Assembly (NCBI GenBank): GCA_023055355.1
Contig: JALJCS010000001.1
Span: forward strand, 54,937,381 to 55,001,380
Length of the DNA stretch: 64,000 nt
Direction: 5' to 3'
DNA from: Agelaius tricolor
Taxonomy: Eukaryota; Chordata; Aves; Passeriformes; Icteridae
Under the pieces are notes generated by a model. That model ran no database searches. It had not been told where the DNA came from and saw only the letters and a program-made list of their open reading frames with translations. Made by a program: the position numbers and the translations under genes. Each line of letters begins with the position of its first letter. Within the stretch, counting starts at the first letter, position 1. Of the stretch, positions 62,353 through 64,000 are shown in pieces.

Positions 62353-64000
62353 GTATATTCATTTACATAGAGGTGATCTGTAAAGGAACTAACTGATAAA
62401 TGAATAAAAAACCTAACAATTCTTCTTGCAATCTGTGTGCTCAGCACCAGAAGATCTCAATCTCAAGGCAGTAAATCTCTGGTATTGGTCCTTCTTGATG
62501 GACTCAAAATTTTACCTTAGTAAACGAGATTTACCTTAGTTAGTCAACGAGAGCTGCCCATTTTACCTACTAGAACATATCTAACAGACCAACCCTTAAA
62601 TGCAGCAGAGAATAAGCCCATGATGAAATGGACACAGATTTACTGATATCCTTCCCAATGGTAATTTAGAACATCTAACTCTTAGGAGCCTATTCAGGCC
62701 ACTAGTTTTTGATGAACAGTGCATGATGAACACTCCTCCATTTTCTCATATAATCTGTTTTTCTGTATATAGGAGACACAAATATTTACTACAGCTGGTC
62801 TCTAACTTGGGTCTCCCAAAATAGCACACCATCTAGCAACCAAGGAATATTTCTTGCTCCCTAGTCAAAGGAAGATGACTTATTGCATTGAGTCTGATAT
62901 GGAGGGAGAAGCTCCTATTTGGCCAGAAGGCAGCATCCTCCTTCCTGAGATTTCCTATCAGCTGGTTTAGGTGGCCTCCTAGTGAGGGTCTGGCACCTTT
63001 CTCCTTTGTGTTTAGGTGTCACTCTAGGAGCAGCAGGTGCTGTAATTCTAGGTACAGTTTCATATTTGGATCTAGATGCTGATAAGGACCTAGCTCAATC
63101 CAGGCAGTATATTGTTTTCCTGCTGTGGAGGCTGCAGCCTCAATAGGTCATTGTAGAACAAAAATGTAACCAATATCTTACAAGTAACCTAAACCTCAGC
63201 TTCCTATAAAAACACTCAACTCATGCCAGAGGCAAGGATCACTGTAGCATTCTCATATAAACTGATATCACTGGGGCAAATACTTTCTAAAAGAGAACTG
63301 TCAAGGAATATTATCCATTTTAGATGTTGCACTCTTTTCTTCATTAGTCCCAAATTCACAGCTGTTATACTACATTATGCAATTGCAGTGTGTGTCTCAA
63401 AATTCATGGGTCTACATTAATCAAATGGGTGTGATCTATAGGATTTGGGCTTCAATGGGTTCTAAGAAATCACACACACAAACAAATGAGGCATAGATAC
63501 ATAAAGAAAGAGTTCAGAATGTGCATAAATATAAATTATCTCTGAATGCAGCTTCAATGTGCTCCCAAATGGAAAAACTGAAGAAATGAAATTACTAAAC
63601 AGATCAAAATGTCTCATACTTGAATTTTATATGTTTGGGTCATTGGCCGTCAGTCTTTTGGGTCTCACACTCTTCAGATGCTTTTTGTTACAATATTTTT
63701 TTTAAAGCTGAAAAGTTTTCCTAAATAAAAAAGTAAAGTTAAGAAAATAGTAATGAAAACCCAAACCAAGAGAAAGTTTACATGGGAAAAAAACCCTAAA
63801 ACCTATTACTGCCAATATTTTTCTGTCTAGGCTGGGCTTTCTGATCAAGAGCAGAGATAAAAATCCCATAAGGATGAACAGTGTGGCAATGAACAATGTT
63901 AAACTGAATACAGGGGTCTGAGAACAGCAACTGAGGACCTTTGTCTTGGCTGTTAGCATCTTGAACAAATGCTTTAAACACAAGGCTACCAGTCACCCTA

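Larger units (their letters stand above)
57671..64000. other. Unique AT-rich sequence, no identified gene
   Basis: No interspersed repeats were recognised beyond small tandem duplications and A-rich runs (60031-60045, 60191-60205, 62327-62352). Frames are of chance length. A GC-richer patch at about 61735-61850 has no recognised content. Confidence 0.5.

Noticed and set aside
1..64000. Bacterial-type systems: operons, CRISPR arrays, riboswitches, tRNA or rRNA genes
   Set aside because: CR1 and avian ERV repeats, AT-rich non-coding composition and absence of coding density show this is vertebrate DNA. No array or clover-leaf structure was seen.

Overview
This 64 kb window looks like vertebrate, specifically bird, nuclear DNA. 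The clearest sign is CR1, the dominant LINE of birds. Six fragments are recognisable: five on the minus strand and one on the plus strand. All are 5'-truncated and carry the usual CR1 3' end (boundary motif CATAGAATCAT or its complement). Two avian-type endogenous-retrovirus-derived segments are also present. No Alu-like SINE or full-length L1 was noticed, interspersed repeat load is low, and the rest is AT-rich unique sequence. I see no bacterial or phage gene organisation, CRISPR array, tRNA or rRNA.

Layout. 1-8.6 kb: unique DNA with three CR1 fragments (676-1840, 5541-5962, 7848-8610). 10.5-12.8 kb: a CR1 stub and a plus-strand ERV-derived segment (12015-12789). 15.2-16.2 kb: the most structured locus, a GC- and CpG-rich solo-LTR-like element (15416-16049, minus strand) lying exactly between two direct copies of a 179-bp sequence and next to a perfect 11-bp inverted repeat. 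16.2-50 kb: long unique AT-rich sequence with short tandem duplications, small simple repeats and a few possible exons. 50-51.7 kb: two more CR1 fragments. 51.7-64 kb: unique sequence with a TAAT/octamer-rich stretch, a 36-bp near-perfect palindrome, the longest ORF (241 aa, unrecognised), an old MIR/L2-like remnant and several A-rich runs.

No host protein-coding gene could be identified with confidence. Most open reading frames here are chance frames or pieces of CR1. Some segments have splice-like borders and open frames (28170-28373 and 43359-43464 on minus; 57198-57348 and 35489-35537 on plus; a possible 12-nt microexon at 58422-58433 on minus). They are reported as weak candidates. The window is best read as a gene desert or large-intron region. 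I do not see a new multi-gene biological system. The best lead is the LTR flanked by a 179-bp duplication at 15.2-16.2 kb.
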